From Streptomyces dysideae (GTDB taxonomy: Bacteria > Actinomycetota > Actinomycetes > Streptomycetales > Streptomycetaceae): DNA of 64,000 nt. The stretch spans positions 62,001-126,000 of the forward strand of contig NZ_KQ949095.1 of the NCBI RefSeq assembly GCF_001514305.1. The letters run 5' to 3'. The position numbers and the translations under genes are program-made. The first letter of the stretch is position 1. Every line of letters starts with the position of its first letter. Shown one piece after another: positions 16,492-23,988 of this stretch. The notes under the pieces are model-generated. The model was not told the DNA's origin. It did not search any database and worked only from the letters and a program-made list of their open reading frames with translations.

Positions 16492-18861
16492 TCAGTCCGG
16501 GAGCACGAGCCGCTCCGTCTCCCCCGGCCGCAGGCACACCGCGCGGTCCGGCAGTCGTAGGTCGATCGGTGAGGCGTCGGACGACGGCACCTCGATCTGG
16601 AGCAGTTCGCGCTCCAGGCGCAGCCGTACGCCCCAGTGGCCCTGGTAGCGCAGGGCGAAGCCGTACGAGGACAGCTCCGGCAGCGGTACGGGGTCGAGCC
16701 AGAGGGCGCCGCCGCGGGTCTCCAGGCCGGTGAGTCCACGCTGGACCAGGTCGAGGGTGCCGGCCATGGCGCCGAGGTGGATGCCCTCGCCGGTGGTGCC
16801 GCCCTGGACGTCGGCGATGTCGCCCTGGAGGGCCTCCTGGCAGAACTTCCAGGCCTCCACCCGCCGGGCCCGGGCCAGTACCCAGCCGTGGACCAGGCCG
16901 CTGAGGGTGGAGCCGTGGCTGGTGCGGTGCAGGTAGTAGTCGACGGTGCGGTGCCAGGTGTCCTCGTCGAGCCGCAGGCCCAACCGGCGGAACAGGCCCT
17001 GCAGTTCGGCGGGTGCGAAGAGGTAGCCGAGCATCAGGACGTCGGCCTGTTTGGAGGCCTGGTAGTGGTTGACGCTGTCGCCCTCCGCCTCCAGGATCCG
17101 GTCCAGGCGGCGGATGTCGCCGTATGTCCTGCGGTAGCCGTCCCAGTCGAGCTCGGCGAGGTCGCCGTAGCCCTCGAACTGGCTGATGACGTCGTCGTGG
17201 AAGGGGACGTGCAGGGTGCGGGAGACGTCCTCCCACAGTTCGAGTTCGCCCCCGTCCAGGCCCGTGCGCTCGACGAGTTCACGGCGGCGCGGCTCCGGGA
17301 GGGTCTCCACCAGCTCCAGGGTGCGGGTGAGCACCCAGGCGGCCGTGACGTTGGTGTACGCGTTGTCGTCCAGGCCCGGCACCCGCGCGCCGGGGTACGC
17401 CTCGTGGTACTCGTCGGGGCCGACCACGCCCTTGATGCGGTGCCGTCCGATGGTCTCGTCGTAGTCGGCGGCGTCGGCCCAGAAGCGGGCGATCTGCAGC
17501 AGCATCTCGGCGCCCTTGGTGTGCAGGAACTCGGTGTCGCCGCTGGCCTCGCAGTACTGCCAGACGTTGTAGGCGATCGCCGAGCCGACGTGGTGCTGGA
17601 GCCGGGAGTGGTCGGGCAGCCAGCGTCCGGAGCGCGGGTTGAGATGGAGCTGCTGGGTCTCCTCGCGTCCGTCACTGCCGCTCTGCCAGGGGTACATGGC
17701 TCCCCTGCGGCCCGCCGCCCGGGCGTTCGTCCGGGCCTGTTCGAGGCGTCGGTGGCGGTAGTGGAGCAGGGCGCGGGAGACCTCCGGGAAGTGCAGGTTG
17801 AGGTAGGGCAGGACGAACAGTTCGTCCCAGAAGACGTGCCCGCGGTAGGCCTCGCCGTGCAGTCCCCGGGCGGGTACGCCGACGTCGAGGTCGGCGGTGT
17901 GCGGGGAGAGGGTCTGCAGGACGTGGAAGAGGTGCAGCCGCAGGATGCGGCCCGACTCCCCGGGGACGTCGAGGTCGGCCCGGCGCCACAGCTGGTCCCA
18001 GGCGGTGAGGTGCGACTCGACCAGCTCGTCGAAGCCGGCCGCCCGGTCCACCCGGTCGACGGCGGCGTACACCGGGTCGCTGATCGCCGGGTCGCGGGAG
18101 GTGTGCAGGGCGACCGTCTTGTCGACGGTGACCGCGCGGCCCGGGGCCAGGTCGAGGGTCAGCTGATGGATGGCGTACGGGAGTTCGTGGCGGAGGGTGA
18201 CGGGTGCGTCGGCGGTGACGCGGGCCGCCATGCCGACGCGGATGTCCGAGGTGCGGGTGCGGCAGCGCAGCCACACCGTGCCGTGGCCGGCGGTGCCGGT
18301 GTGCAGGTGGGTCAGGTGACGGCCGTCGAGGTCCCGGTAGCGCGGTACGCCGGAGTTGGTGACGCCGCCGTCGAGGGCGGCCTCGACCTCGAGCGGGCCG
18401 GAGAAGCCCTCGGCGGTGAACTCGGTGCGCAGTGCGGCCAGATGGGGGTCGCCCATGTGCACGAGACGCTGTTGGCGTACCGCCAGCTCGCGTCCCTCAC
18501 CGAGGTCGTAGCGGGTCCGGCGTTCCAGCAGCCCGGCGGACAGGTGCAGGATCTGGCGGTGGTCGAGCACGGTCGCGGTGTCGGGTGTGAGCCAGTGTCC
18601 GCCGGGGAGGCGGTAGCGCAGGGGCAGCCAGTTCGGGACGTTGACCATGTCCTCGTTCTCGACCTGGCGGCCCGCGATCTCGGAGGTGAGCCGGTTGTAG
18701 GTGCCGGCCACATAGGTGCCCGGGTAGTGCACCTCGTCGGCGGCGCACTCCGGCAGCGTTCCGCGAGTGGCGAGGTAGCCGTTGCCGAGCGTGCACAGCG
18801 ACTCCCGCAGGCGTTCGTCGGCGGGCCTGTAGCCCTCGTACTCCCAGCTCCAGCCCGTCAC
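16492..18861 (-). CDS. Glycoside hydrolase family 65 protein (disaccharide phosphorylase)
   Basis: 789 residues, usual length for GH65 maltose, trehalose or kojibiose phosphorylases, which split a glucosyl disaccharide with phosphate to beta-glucose 1-phosphate. Seen: N-terminal SLCTLGNGYLATRG, GHVFWDELFVLPYLNL, catalytic Glu in GVVGPDEYHEAYPG near residue 482, HYQASKQADVLML and the C-terminal GTTGEGIHLGAMAGTLDL. GTG start overlaps the stop of a beta-phosphoglucomutase-type gene by four bases, the expected partner for beta-glucose 1-phosphate. Which disaccharide is used cannot be told. Confidence 0.93.
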   Translation of the reverse strand: MTGWSWEYEGYRPADERLRESLCTLGNGYLATRGTLPECAADEVHYPGTYVAGTYNRLTSEIAGRQVENEDMVNVPNWLPLRYRLPGGHWLTPDTATVLDHRQILHLSAGLLERRTRYDLGEGRELAVRQQRLVHMGDPHLAALRTEFTAEGFSGPLEVEAALDGGVTNSGVPRYRDLDGRHLTHLHTGTAGHGTVWLRCRTRTSDIRVGMAARVTADAPVTLRHELPYAIHQLTLDLAPGRAVTVDKTVALHTSRDPAISDPVYAAVDRVDRAAGFDELVESHLTAWDQLWRRADLDVPGESGRILRLHLFHVLQTLSPHTADLDVGVPARGLHGEAYRGHVFWDELFVLPYLNLHFPEVSRALLHYRHRRLEQARTNARAAGRRGAMYPWQSGSDGREETQQLHLNPRSGRWLPDHSRLQHHVGSAIAYNVWQYCEASGDTEFLHTKGAEMLLQIARFWADAADYDETIGRHRIKGVVGPDEYHEAYPGARVPGLDDNAYTNVTAAWVLTRTLELVETLPEPRRRELVERTGLDGGELELWEDVSRTLHVPFHDDVISQFEGYGDLAELDWDGYRRTYGDIRRLDRILEAEGDSVNHYQASKQADVLMLGYLFAPAELQGLFRRLGLRLDEDTWHRTVDYYLHRTSHGSTLSGLVHGWVLARARRVEAWKFCQEALQGDIADVQGGTTGEGIHLGAMAGTLDLVQRGLTGLETRGGALWLDPVPLPELSSYGFALRYQGHWGVRLRLERELLQIEVPSSDASPIDLRLPDRAVCLRPGETERLVLPD

Positions 18862-19631
18862 TTCGGTGCTCCTCCCACGACCAGTTCCGCGAGGTCCCGT
18901 ACGACGATGTCGGCGCCGTGCCGCAGCAACCGCGCCCCGGTGTCCGTGCCGGCGGCCCGGTCCACGCCGACCACCAGTGCGAACCCGCCGCGCCTGCCGG
19001 CCTCCACGCCCGCGAGGGCGTCCTCGACGACGGCGGCGCGGCCGGCGCCGACGCCGAGTCTGCGGACCGCCTCCAGGAACAGGTCGGGCTCGGGTTTGCC
19101 GGCCAGGCCGAGCCGGGCGGCCTCGCCGCCGTCCACGAGGACGTCGAAGAGGTCGAGCACCCCGGCCCGGCTCAGCAGCTCACCGGCGTGCCGGGAGGCG
19201 GAGGCCGCGGCACGGGGCACGCCCGCCCGGCGCAGGGCGCGGACCAGCCGTACCGTGCCGGGATAGGCGTCGACGCCGTGCTCGCGCAGCCGTTCGGCGA
19301 ACAGGCGCTCCTTCTCCGCGGCGACGGCACGCACCGTCTCGTCCGACGCGTCGATGCCGCGTGCGGCGAGGAAGGCGGCGGCGCCGTCCAGTCGGGACTT
19401 GCCGTCGACATGGCGCAGGTAGTCGTCGCGTACGTCGAACGGGCGGCGCCGGTCCGGGTCCTCGGGCGGGTGGGCGCGCAGGTGGGCGTCGAAGGCGGTC
19501 TTCCAGGCGGCGGCGTGCACCCGGGCGGAGTCGGTGATCACGCCGTCGGTGTCGAAGACGACGGCGCGCACGTCCCGCAGGGCCGGGGCGAGCGTGTCGT
19601 CGGACGTCTCGGGGGCGGGGGGTCGGTGCAT
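18858..19631 (-). CDS. HAD-family beta-phosphoglucomutase-type protein
   Basis: 257 residues. HAD motif I VVFDTDGVITDS near residue 25 (Asp nucleophile and acid/base Asp), motif II region AAASASRHAGELL, motif III/IV GKPEPDLFLEAV and VVEDALAGVEAG. The cap segment DYLRHVDGKSRLDGAAAFL is typical of beta-PGM fused to or paired with GH65. It would convert beta-glucose 1-phosphate from the next gene to glucose 6-phosphate. Middle gene of USP-HAD-GH65; only one base separates it from the USP stop. Confidence 0.92.
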   Translation of the reverse strand: MHRPPAPETSDDTLAPALRDVRAVVFDTDGVITDSARVHAAAWKTAFDAHLRAHPPEDPDRRRPFDVRDDYLRHVDGKSRLDGAAAFLAARGIDASDETVRAVAAEKERLFAERLREHGVDAYPGTVRLVRALRRAGVPRAAASASRHAGELLSRAGVLDLFDVLVDGGEAARLGLAGKPEPDLFLEAVRRLGVGAGRAAVVEDALAGVEAGRRGGFALVVGVDRAAGTDTGARLLRHGADIVVRDLAELVVGGAPK

Positions 19632-19632
19632 G

Positions 19633-20508
19633 TCACACCTGCTGCGGGACGACGGCGACGGGGCAGTCCGCGTGGTGCAGCAGGGTGTGCGCCGCCCGGC
19701 CGAGCTGGAGGCCGAAGCGGCCGTGCCGGCGACGGGCCCCGATGACCAGGAGGTCGGCGGCCGCCGACCGGTGCAACAGCACCTTACGGGCCGGACCCTC
19801 GACCGTGACGCGACGCAGCCGGACATCGGGGTGGCCGGCCGTCCCGTCCCGCAGGGCGGTGTCCAGCAGGGCGGACGCCTGCCGTTCGTGCTGGTGGGCG
19901 GGGTCTCCGGCCAGCAGGGGATGGTCGGCGGTCTCGGGGACGGGGCAGCGCCAGGCGCGTACGGCGTCCAGGGTGCACCCGCGTACGTCGGCCTCGCGGA
20001 ACGCGAACCGCACGGCCTCACCTCCGCTCTCCGGATCTCCCACGCCGAGCAGGATCCGCTCATGGGTACCCGCCAGGCCCGCTTTGTCACCTCGGACCAC
20101 GATCACCGGGCAGTGCGCGCGGCCCGCCACGGTCAGCGAGACCGAGCCCAGCAGCAGCTCGGCCAGCTCGCCGCGGCCCCGGGAGCCGGTCACCAGGGCG
20201 AACGCGTTGTGGCCGACGCGCAGGAGCGCCGACACCGGGTCCTCGGGTACCACTTCCACGGAGACCTGCACCTCGGGCTGGTGGCGCCGGGCGCGCTCCG
20301 CCGCGGTGTCCAGGACGTACGCGGCCATCACCCGCTCGGACGCGTCTTCGGTGCCGTCGGCGGGGGCGGTGCCCTCGTAGCGCTCCCACAGGGAGGCGTA
20401 CACCAGCCGCAGCGGCAGTCCGTGCCGCGCGGCCTCGGCCACCGCCCAGTCGACCGCCTGGAGGCTCGACTCCGATCCGTCGACGCCCACGACCAGGGGC
20501 AGCTCCAT
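19633..20508 (-). CDS. Tandem universal stress protein
   Basis: 291 residues. Domain 1 VVGVDGSESSLQAV with loop GSRGRGELAELLLGS. Domain 2 LLGVGDPESGGE with degenerate loop GARRRHGRFGLQLGRA. Close in layout to the USP at 539-1411 (RLVYASLWERYEG in both). ATG at 20508 is chosen by alignment; an in-frame GTG at 20517 is possible. Leads the GH65 operon, with two boxes 68 and 107 bases upstream. Confidence 0.92.
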   Translation of the reverse strand: MELPLVVGVDGSESSLQAVDWAVAEAARHGLPLRLVYASLWERYEGTAPADGTEDASERVMAAYVLDTAAERARRHQPEVQVSVEVVPEDPVSALLRVGHNAFALVTGSRGRGELAELLLGSVSLTVAGRAHCPVIVVRGDKAGLAGTHERILLGVGDPESGGEAVRFAFREADVRGCTLDAVRAWRCPVPETADHPLLAGDPAHQHERQASALLDTALRDGTAGHPDVRLRRVTVEGPARKVLLHRSAAADLLVIGARRRHGRFGLQLGRAAHTLLHHADCPVAVVPQQV

Positions 20509-20575
20509 CGTCCCCACCGCCTTTCGTCACGGGGCTCCGTCTCCACGGTCGCACCGCGCGGCCGACGGGGCAGAG

Positions 20576-20589
20576 AGGCCGTTCGGCCC
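20576..20589. promoter_or_regulatory. DevR/OsdR-like box upstream of USP-GH65 operon
   Basis: AGGCCGTTCGGCCC, one mismatch, inside a longer near-palindrome that starts GAGAGGCC and ends GGCCCTCTC (20573-20593). 68 bases upstream of the USP ATG. Confidence 0.6.
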
Positions 20590-20614
20590 TCTCCCGGCGG
20601 TGTCCCGGCATCGA

Positions 20615-20628
20615 GGGCCACTCGGCCC
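20615..20628. promoter_or_regulatory. Second box in the same divergent region
   Basis: GGGCCACTCGGCCC, one mismatch, 107 bases from the USP start and 188 bases from the divergent DUF4389 gene start at 20816. Confidence 0.5.
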
Positions 20629-20815
20629 GGCCCACTGCCCGGTCAGCCCCTGGGCCGCCCCGGCCCGCCGGCCGCACGCTGAGGCGAGACCCGGGGTCTC
20701 ATCGCCTTCATGTCCACGACGGGCACGGTCGTCGAGGAACGCCACTACCTGGGCGACCACCCCCGGGACCACCACCGGACGTGACCCGCACCCGGCTTCG
20801 AAGGGATCACCTTCC

Positions 20816-21472
20816 ATGGACACGGAAGCAGTTCACCCGGTCCACCCCGCCCGGCTCAGCGCCACCCTCGATCCGCCGCTGTCCCGCTGGCTGTGGCTGG
20901 TGAAGTGGCTGCTCGCACTGCCGCACTACGTCATCCTCGTGTTCCTGTGGGTGGCGTTCGTGGTCGTGGGCGTCATCGGGTTCTTCGCCATCCTCTTCAC
21001 CGGCCGCTACCCGCGCGCCCTGTTCGACTTCAACACCGGGGTCCTGCGGTGGAGTTGGCGGGTGACGTACTACGCGTACGGCGCCCTGGGCACGGACCGC
21101 TATCCCCCGTTCACGCTCGCCGAAGTTCCGGACTACCCCGCGCACTTGGACGTGGCATACCCGCAACAGTTGTCCCGCGGGCTGGTCCTGGTGAAGTGGT
21201 GGCTCCTGGCCATCCCGCACTACCTGGTCCTGGGCGTGTTCGGCGGCGGCTACCGCGTGCTCTGGATCACCGGCGGACTCATCGGCCTGCTCACCCTGTT
21301 CGCCGGTGTCGCCCTGACCTGCACGGGTCGCTATCCGCGCGGCATCTTCGACCTGCTGATCGGCCTCCACCGCTGGGCGCTGCGCGTGGCCGCCTACGCG
21401 GCCCTGCTCACCGACGTGTATCCGCCGTTCCGGCTCGACCAGGGCGGCGACGAACCGGAGTCACTGCCGTGA
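20816..21472 (+). CDS. DUF4389 membrane protein
   Basis: 218 residues built as two similar halves, each with a WLxxVKWxLALPHYxxL entry helix (RWLWLVKWLLALPHYVIL; LVLVKWWLLAIPHYLVL), a glycine-rich membrane segment, TGRYPRxxFD and a closing Tyr-Pro-Pro-Phe (DRYPPFTL; DVYPPFRL). This doubled pattern is the DUF4389 family; the function is unknown. ATG at 20816 follows an AAGGGATCACC ribosome site. Its stop overlaps the next small gene by four bases (GTGA). Confidence 0.9.
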   Translation: MDTEAVHPVHPARLSATLDPPLSRWLWLVKWLLALPHYVILVFLWVAFVVVGVIGFFAILFTGRYPRALFDFNTGVLRWSWRVTYYAYGALGTDRYPPFTLAEVPDYPAHLDVAYPQQLSRGLVLVKWWLLAIPHYLVLGVFGGGYRVLWITGGLIGLLTLFAGVALTCTGRYPRGIFDLLIGLHRWALRVAAYAALLTDVYPPFRLDQGGDEPESLP

Positions 21473-21762
21473 CCACCGCATGGGTCTCGGCCTTCCTGCT
21501 CGCGCACGGGCTGGTCCATCTGACCGTCTGGCTGCCGCACGCAACAAGGAACAGCCGTTCGACCCGCGGTACTCGTGGGCGCTCGCTTCGGCGGGTGTGC
21601 CCCGGGCCCGGGATGGAGGTGCCCCCGGTCGAGCGAAAGCCGAGACCGGGGGAGGACCGGGCGGCCGTCGGGTTCGCCTCGGTCACCACGCTGCCCTATG
21701 TCATCGCCGGCGCGGCCGTCATCGCCGCCGTGGCGATGCGCTGGCCGGGGTCGCTGTACTGA
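21469..21762 (+). CDS. Small membrane protein, probably frameshifted and interrupted by a palindromic repeat
   Basis: 97-codon frame, GTG overlapping the DUF4389 stop. N-terminus TTAWVSAFLLAHGLVHL and C-terminus TLPYVIAGAAVIAAVAMRW are hydrophobic and belong together. Between them the sensible peptide KEQPFDPRYSWALA is encoded in a different frame (from about 21551), so one indel has occurred. The following segment is made by the palindromic element at 21615-21652, which restores the frame. It is likely a damaged membrane gene that still reads through. Confidence 0.5.
   Translation: MTTAWVSAFLLAHGLVHLTVWLPHATRNSRSTRGTRGRSLRRVCPGPGMEVPPVERKPRPGEDRAAVGFASVTTLPYVIAGAAVIAAVAMRWPGSLY
21615..21652. 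repeat. Short palindromic element (copy 1)
   Basis: Begins GGAGGTGCCCCCGG; arms CCCCCGGTC (21622-21630) and GACCGGGGG (21644-21652) enclose a 13-base loop. The 14-base start also occurs in the element at 63474-63510. Similar short palindromes are scattered in Streptomyces genomes; from memory, not checked. Confidence 0.6.
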
Positions 21763-21826
21763 CCGTGCGGTCGCCGGTCGCTGGATTGCCCCTGCCGTCG
21801 GCAAGGGACCGACCGGCACGGTCCCC

Positions 21827-21840
21827 GAGCCGCTCGGCCC
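21827..21840. promoter_or_regulatory. DevR/OsdR-like box upstream of single-domain USP
   Basis: GAGCCGCTCGGCCC, one mismatch, 61 bases upstream of ATG 21901. A second inverted repeat lies just before it (GGGACCG and CGGTCCC, 21804-21824). Confidence 0.5.
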
Positions 21841-21900
21841 ACGCCTCGCCCGCATCGTCCGGGGCAGAGTGGGAGGACAGGGCCATCCGGGGAGGCAGCC

Positions 21901-22437
21901 ATGACCGAACACACCGGCGCGATCTTGGTGGGTGTCGACGGATCCGAGGCGTCCGTGGCCGCGCTGCGCTGGGCCGGCGAGCAGGCGCGGGTCCTCGGCA
22001 CGCAGGTCATCGCCGTGCATGCCTGGGAACCGGTCGACTCCGGGTTCGCGCACTACGCGCCGACATCCGCCCGCCCGACGGTCGCACAGCAGCGTGAGCG
22101 AGCCGCCGAGCTCCTCGCCTCGGCCGTACGGGAAGCCTTCGGTCCGCACATCGGCCCCGGCCTGCGTGCCTTCGTGGCGGAGGGGCCGCCCGCGCGCGTG
22201 CTGCTCGAGCAGGCGCGCGGCACACTGCTGCTGGCCCTGGGGCGCTCGCCCCACGGCCAGTGGGACCTGCCGGCCGTGGGCAAGGTGGGCCGCGAGTGCC
22301 TGCGGCACGCCACGGTCCCGGTGGTGACGGTGCCCGCCCCCGATCGGCACGCGAAGCCGCTCAGGGTCGTCGAGGCCCCCGCCGTGCCGCGAAGCGCCCG
22401 GCCCGGAAGAGCGAGAGTACGACCGATGTCGAGGTGA
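21901..22437 (+). CDS. Single-domain universal stress protein
   Basis: 178 residues, one USP domain (ILVGVDGSEASVAALRWAG; AVHAWEPVDS) with a C-terminal Arg/Pro-rich tail. The nucleotide loop is degenerate: LALGRSPHGQWDLPAVGKVG lacks the canonical Gly spacing, so ATP binding is doubtful. The only single-domain USP in the window. Probably co-transcribed with the flavodoxin gene that starts five bases after its stop. Confidence 0.9.
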   Translation: MTEHTGAILVGVDGSEASVAALRWAGEQARVLGTQVIAVHAWEPVDSGFAHYAPTSARPTVAQQRERAAELLASAVREAFGPHIGPGLRAFVAEGPPARVLLEQARGTLLLALGRSPHGQWDLPAVGKVGRECLRHATVPVVTVPAPDRHAKPLRVVEAPAVPRSARPGRARVRPMSR

Positions 22438-22442
22438 GCGTC

Positions 22443-22952
22443 ATGCATGTCCTGGTGGGATACGCGACCGCGCACGGCTCCACCCGTGGGGTCGCCGAGC
22501 GGCTGGCCGCCACGCTGGACCGAGCGGGGCTGAAGACCGACATACGGCCCCTGGAGGCCGTCGACGACGCCGACGCGTACGGCGCGTTCGTCCTCGGCAG
22601 CGCCGTCCACAACCAGAGCTGGCTCGATCCGGCCAAGGGGTTCGTGCGGGACGACCTGGAGCTGCTGGGCTCCCGGCCCGTATGGCTCTTCAGCGTCGGC
22701 ATGCCGGGGGCACTGCGCGGGCCGTGGCGGCGGATGGGGCCGCTGGAAGCCCCGGCGATCCTCCGGAGTCTGCCGGCCGGTCTGTCGTACCGGAGCCATG
22801 AGCTCTTCTCCGGCGTCATCCTCCGCGAGCACCTGCCGTTCGGCGGGCGGGTCGGGTTCCGTCTGATGGGCGGTCGGTACGGCGACTACCGCGACTGGAG
22901 CGCCATCGCCGGCTGGGCATCCCGGATCGCCACGGAACTGGTCCGCACCTGA
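22443..22952 (+). CDS. Flavodoxin-domain protein (HemG/flavodoxin_5 type)
   Basis: 169 residues. FMN phosphate loop GYATAHGSTRGVAERL at the N-terminus, then VLGSAVHNQSWL and VWLFSVGMPG. This resembles menaquinone-dependent protoporphyrinogen dehydrogenase HemG and similar flavodoxins. ATG follows GAGGTGA; second gene of a USP-flavodoxin unit. An 11-base stem-loop follows the stop. Electron partner unknown; a redox role in low oxygen is inference. Confidence 0.88.
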   Translation: MHVLVGYATAHGSTRGVAERLAATLDRAGLKTDIRPLEAVDDADAYGAFVLGSAVHNQSWLDPAKGFVRDDLELLGSRPVWLFSVGMPGALRGPWRRMGPLEAPAILRSLPAGLSYRSHELFSGVILREHLPFGGRVGFRLMGGRYGDYRDWSAIAGWASRIATELVRT

Positions 22953-22953
22953 C

Positions 22954-22983
22954 GGCTCCCCGCCGTGCGGGCGGCGGGGAGCC
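22954..22983 (+). terminator. Stem-loop after flavodoxin gene
   Basis: Perfect 11-base arms GGCTCCCCGCC (22954-22964) and GGCGGGGAGCC (22973-22983), 8-base loop, just past the TGA at 22952. It may also serve the converging small gene ending at 23031. Confidence 0.75.
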
Positions 22984-23030
22984 GGGACGAGGCCGTCCGG
23001 GACGTCTGCCGTCCGGACGGGTGCGGTGCC

Positions 23031-23237
23031 TCAGGCGTGGACGGACGTGCGGTGGCCGGCGGTCTCGGGCCGGTGCGGGGCCGGCGTCGGCGGGACCGGA
23101 GGCTGCTGCGTGCGGCGGTTCTGCCGGCGCAGTGCGAGCGCGTCGAACAGCGCGGCGAGCGCGAAGGTCACCCCCATCGCCGCGAACAGCAGGAGCGTGA
23201 AGCGCTCCCAGAACTCCGCTGTGAGACTCGTGCCCAC
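23031..23237 (-). CDS. Small single-span membrane protein
   Basis: 68 residues from a GTG at 23237 with GAGGGGGCGAGG upstream. One hydrophobic helix, FTLLLFAAMGVTFALAALF, then a basic stretch ALALRRQNRR and a Pro/His-rich tail. Not recognised as a named family. The start is chosen because the frame further upstream has no helix-like or family sequence. A palindromic 15-base box variant lies 93 bases upstream, the usual distance in this window, which supports it as a real unit. Confidence 0.6.
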   Translation of the reverse strand: MGTSLTAEFWERFTLLLFAAMGVTFALAALFDALALRRQNRRTQQPPVPPTPAPHRPETAGHRTSVHA

Positions 23238-23329
23238 GGTCCTCGCCCCCTCGGGTAGGTGTCGTTCCCCCTCACTACCAGCCAACTCCGATCCGGCTCG
23301 GACCACATGAGCCATGCGGCCCGAACGGA

Positions 23330-23344
23330 GGGCCGGCACGGCCC
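23330..23344. promoter_or_regulatory. Box variant upstream of small membrane protein
   Basis: GGGCCGGCACGGCCC, perfect arms with a 3-base centre instead of 2, extended to AGGG...CCCTT. 93 bases upstream of the GTG at 23237. Confidence 0.45.
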
Positions 23345-23540
23345 TTGCACGTCCGCTGTGCTGCCCTGGTGGTTCCGTGCTTCGTGTGGTGTGCTGGAGG
23401 TGACGGGAAGGACCCCTACACCAGACGCGGAGAAGCGGCTTCGAGCCGTGCACCGCGCAATCAGGATCCGCGAGAAGCGGATGGGTCCTTTCCGCCTCTT
23501 GTTCCCTTTCTTCCCCCTCTTCTCCGTGCCCGCTCCGTGC

Positions 23541-23683
23541 CCGGTGCTCGTCGTCCACCCCGGGAACGGCGCTCACATGCCACCGCTCCAGTGCCTTCGC
23601 CGTCTCCTTGAACGTCGCGCCGCGCCGGACGGCCACGACGGTGCGGGTCATCACGTCGCTCAGATGCTCGGGTTGCCGTACAT
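23541..23683 (-). pseudogene. CBS-domain protein relic
   Basis: Starting at an ATG at 23683 with AGGAGG upstream, the reading hits a stop after seven codons. One missing base then restores LSDVMTRTVVAVRRGATFKE and RWHVSAVPGVDDEHR, which match the first CBS domain of the gene at 6613 (VSDVMTRAVATVGRDAAFKD). Beyond DEHR there is no further CBS sequence. It is a frameshifted, truncated copy. Confidence 0.8.
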
Positions 23684-23700
23684 GGTGTCCTCCTGCGGAA

Positions 23701-23781
23701 TCAGCCCCGGGCCCCGCTCCCGTACGGTGCGTACAGGTCGAGGAGGCGGGTGCGGGCGGCCTGCAGCCGGCGCGCCACGAC
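23701..23781 (-). pseudogene. C-terminal fragment of a cNMP-binding protein
   Basis: Encodes VVARRLQAARTRLLDLYAPY and GSGARG before a TGA, almost identical to the end of the protein at 6107-6571 (VVAHRLHAARTRLLDLYAPY). The cNMP-binding barrel is gone. Directly followed by the CBS relic, so the pair is a decayed duplicate of the 6107/6613 operon. A perfect box at 23905 remains upstream. Confidence 0.8.
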
Positions 23782-23904
23782 CCCGTCGGCCGGGGTGTGG
23801 TCGCGGTCGTCATGGTGCGCCTCCTGGTGCGCCGGCCGGCGGGGCCGTCGTCGTGGCCGTACGTCGCCTGTCTTCGGACTCGGTCACGGGCACGGGACGG
23901 GCAT

Positions 23905-23918
23905 GGGCCGAGCGGCCC
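23905..23918. promoter_or_regulatory. DevR/OsdR-like box, perfect, upstream of relic pair
   Basis: GGGCCGAGCGGCCC, 124 bases upstream of the cNMP relic on the minus strand. A regulatory site outliving its gene. Confidence 0.6.
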
Positions 23919-23988
23919 TTGTCCAGGGGCCCACCGGGCGCGTGTGAAGGACGCGACGAACGGTCTGCCGACCCCCTCGATGTCCGCG

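Noticed and set aside
16636..19266. Long plus-strand frame opposite the GH65 gene
   Set aside because: Antisense shadow; the minus strand carries complete GH65 and HAD motifs.
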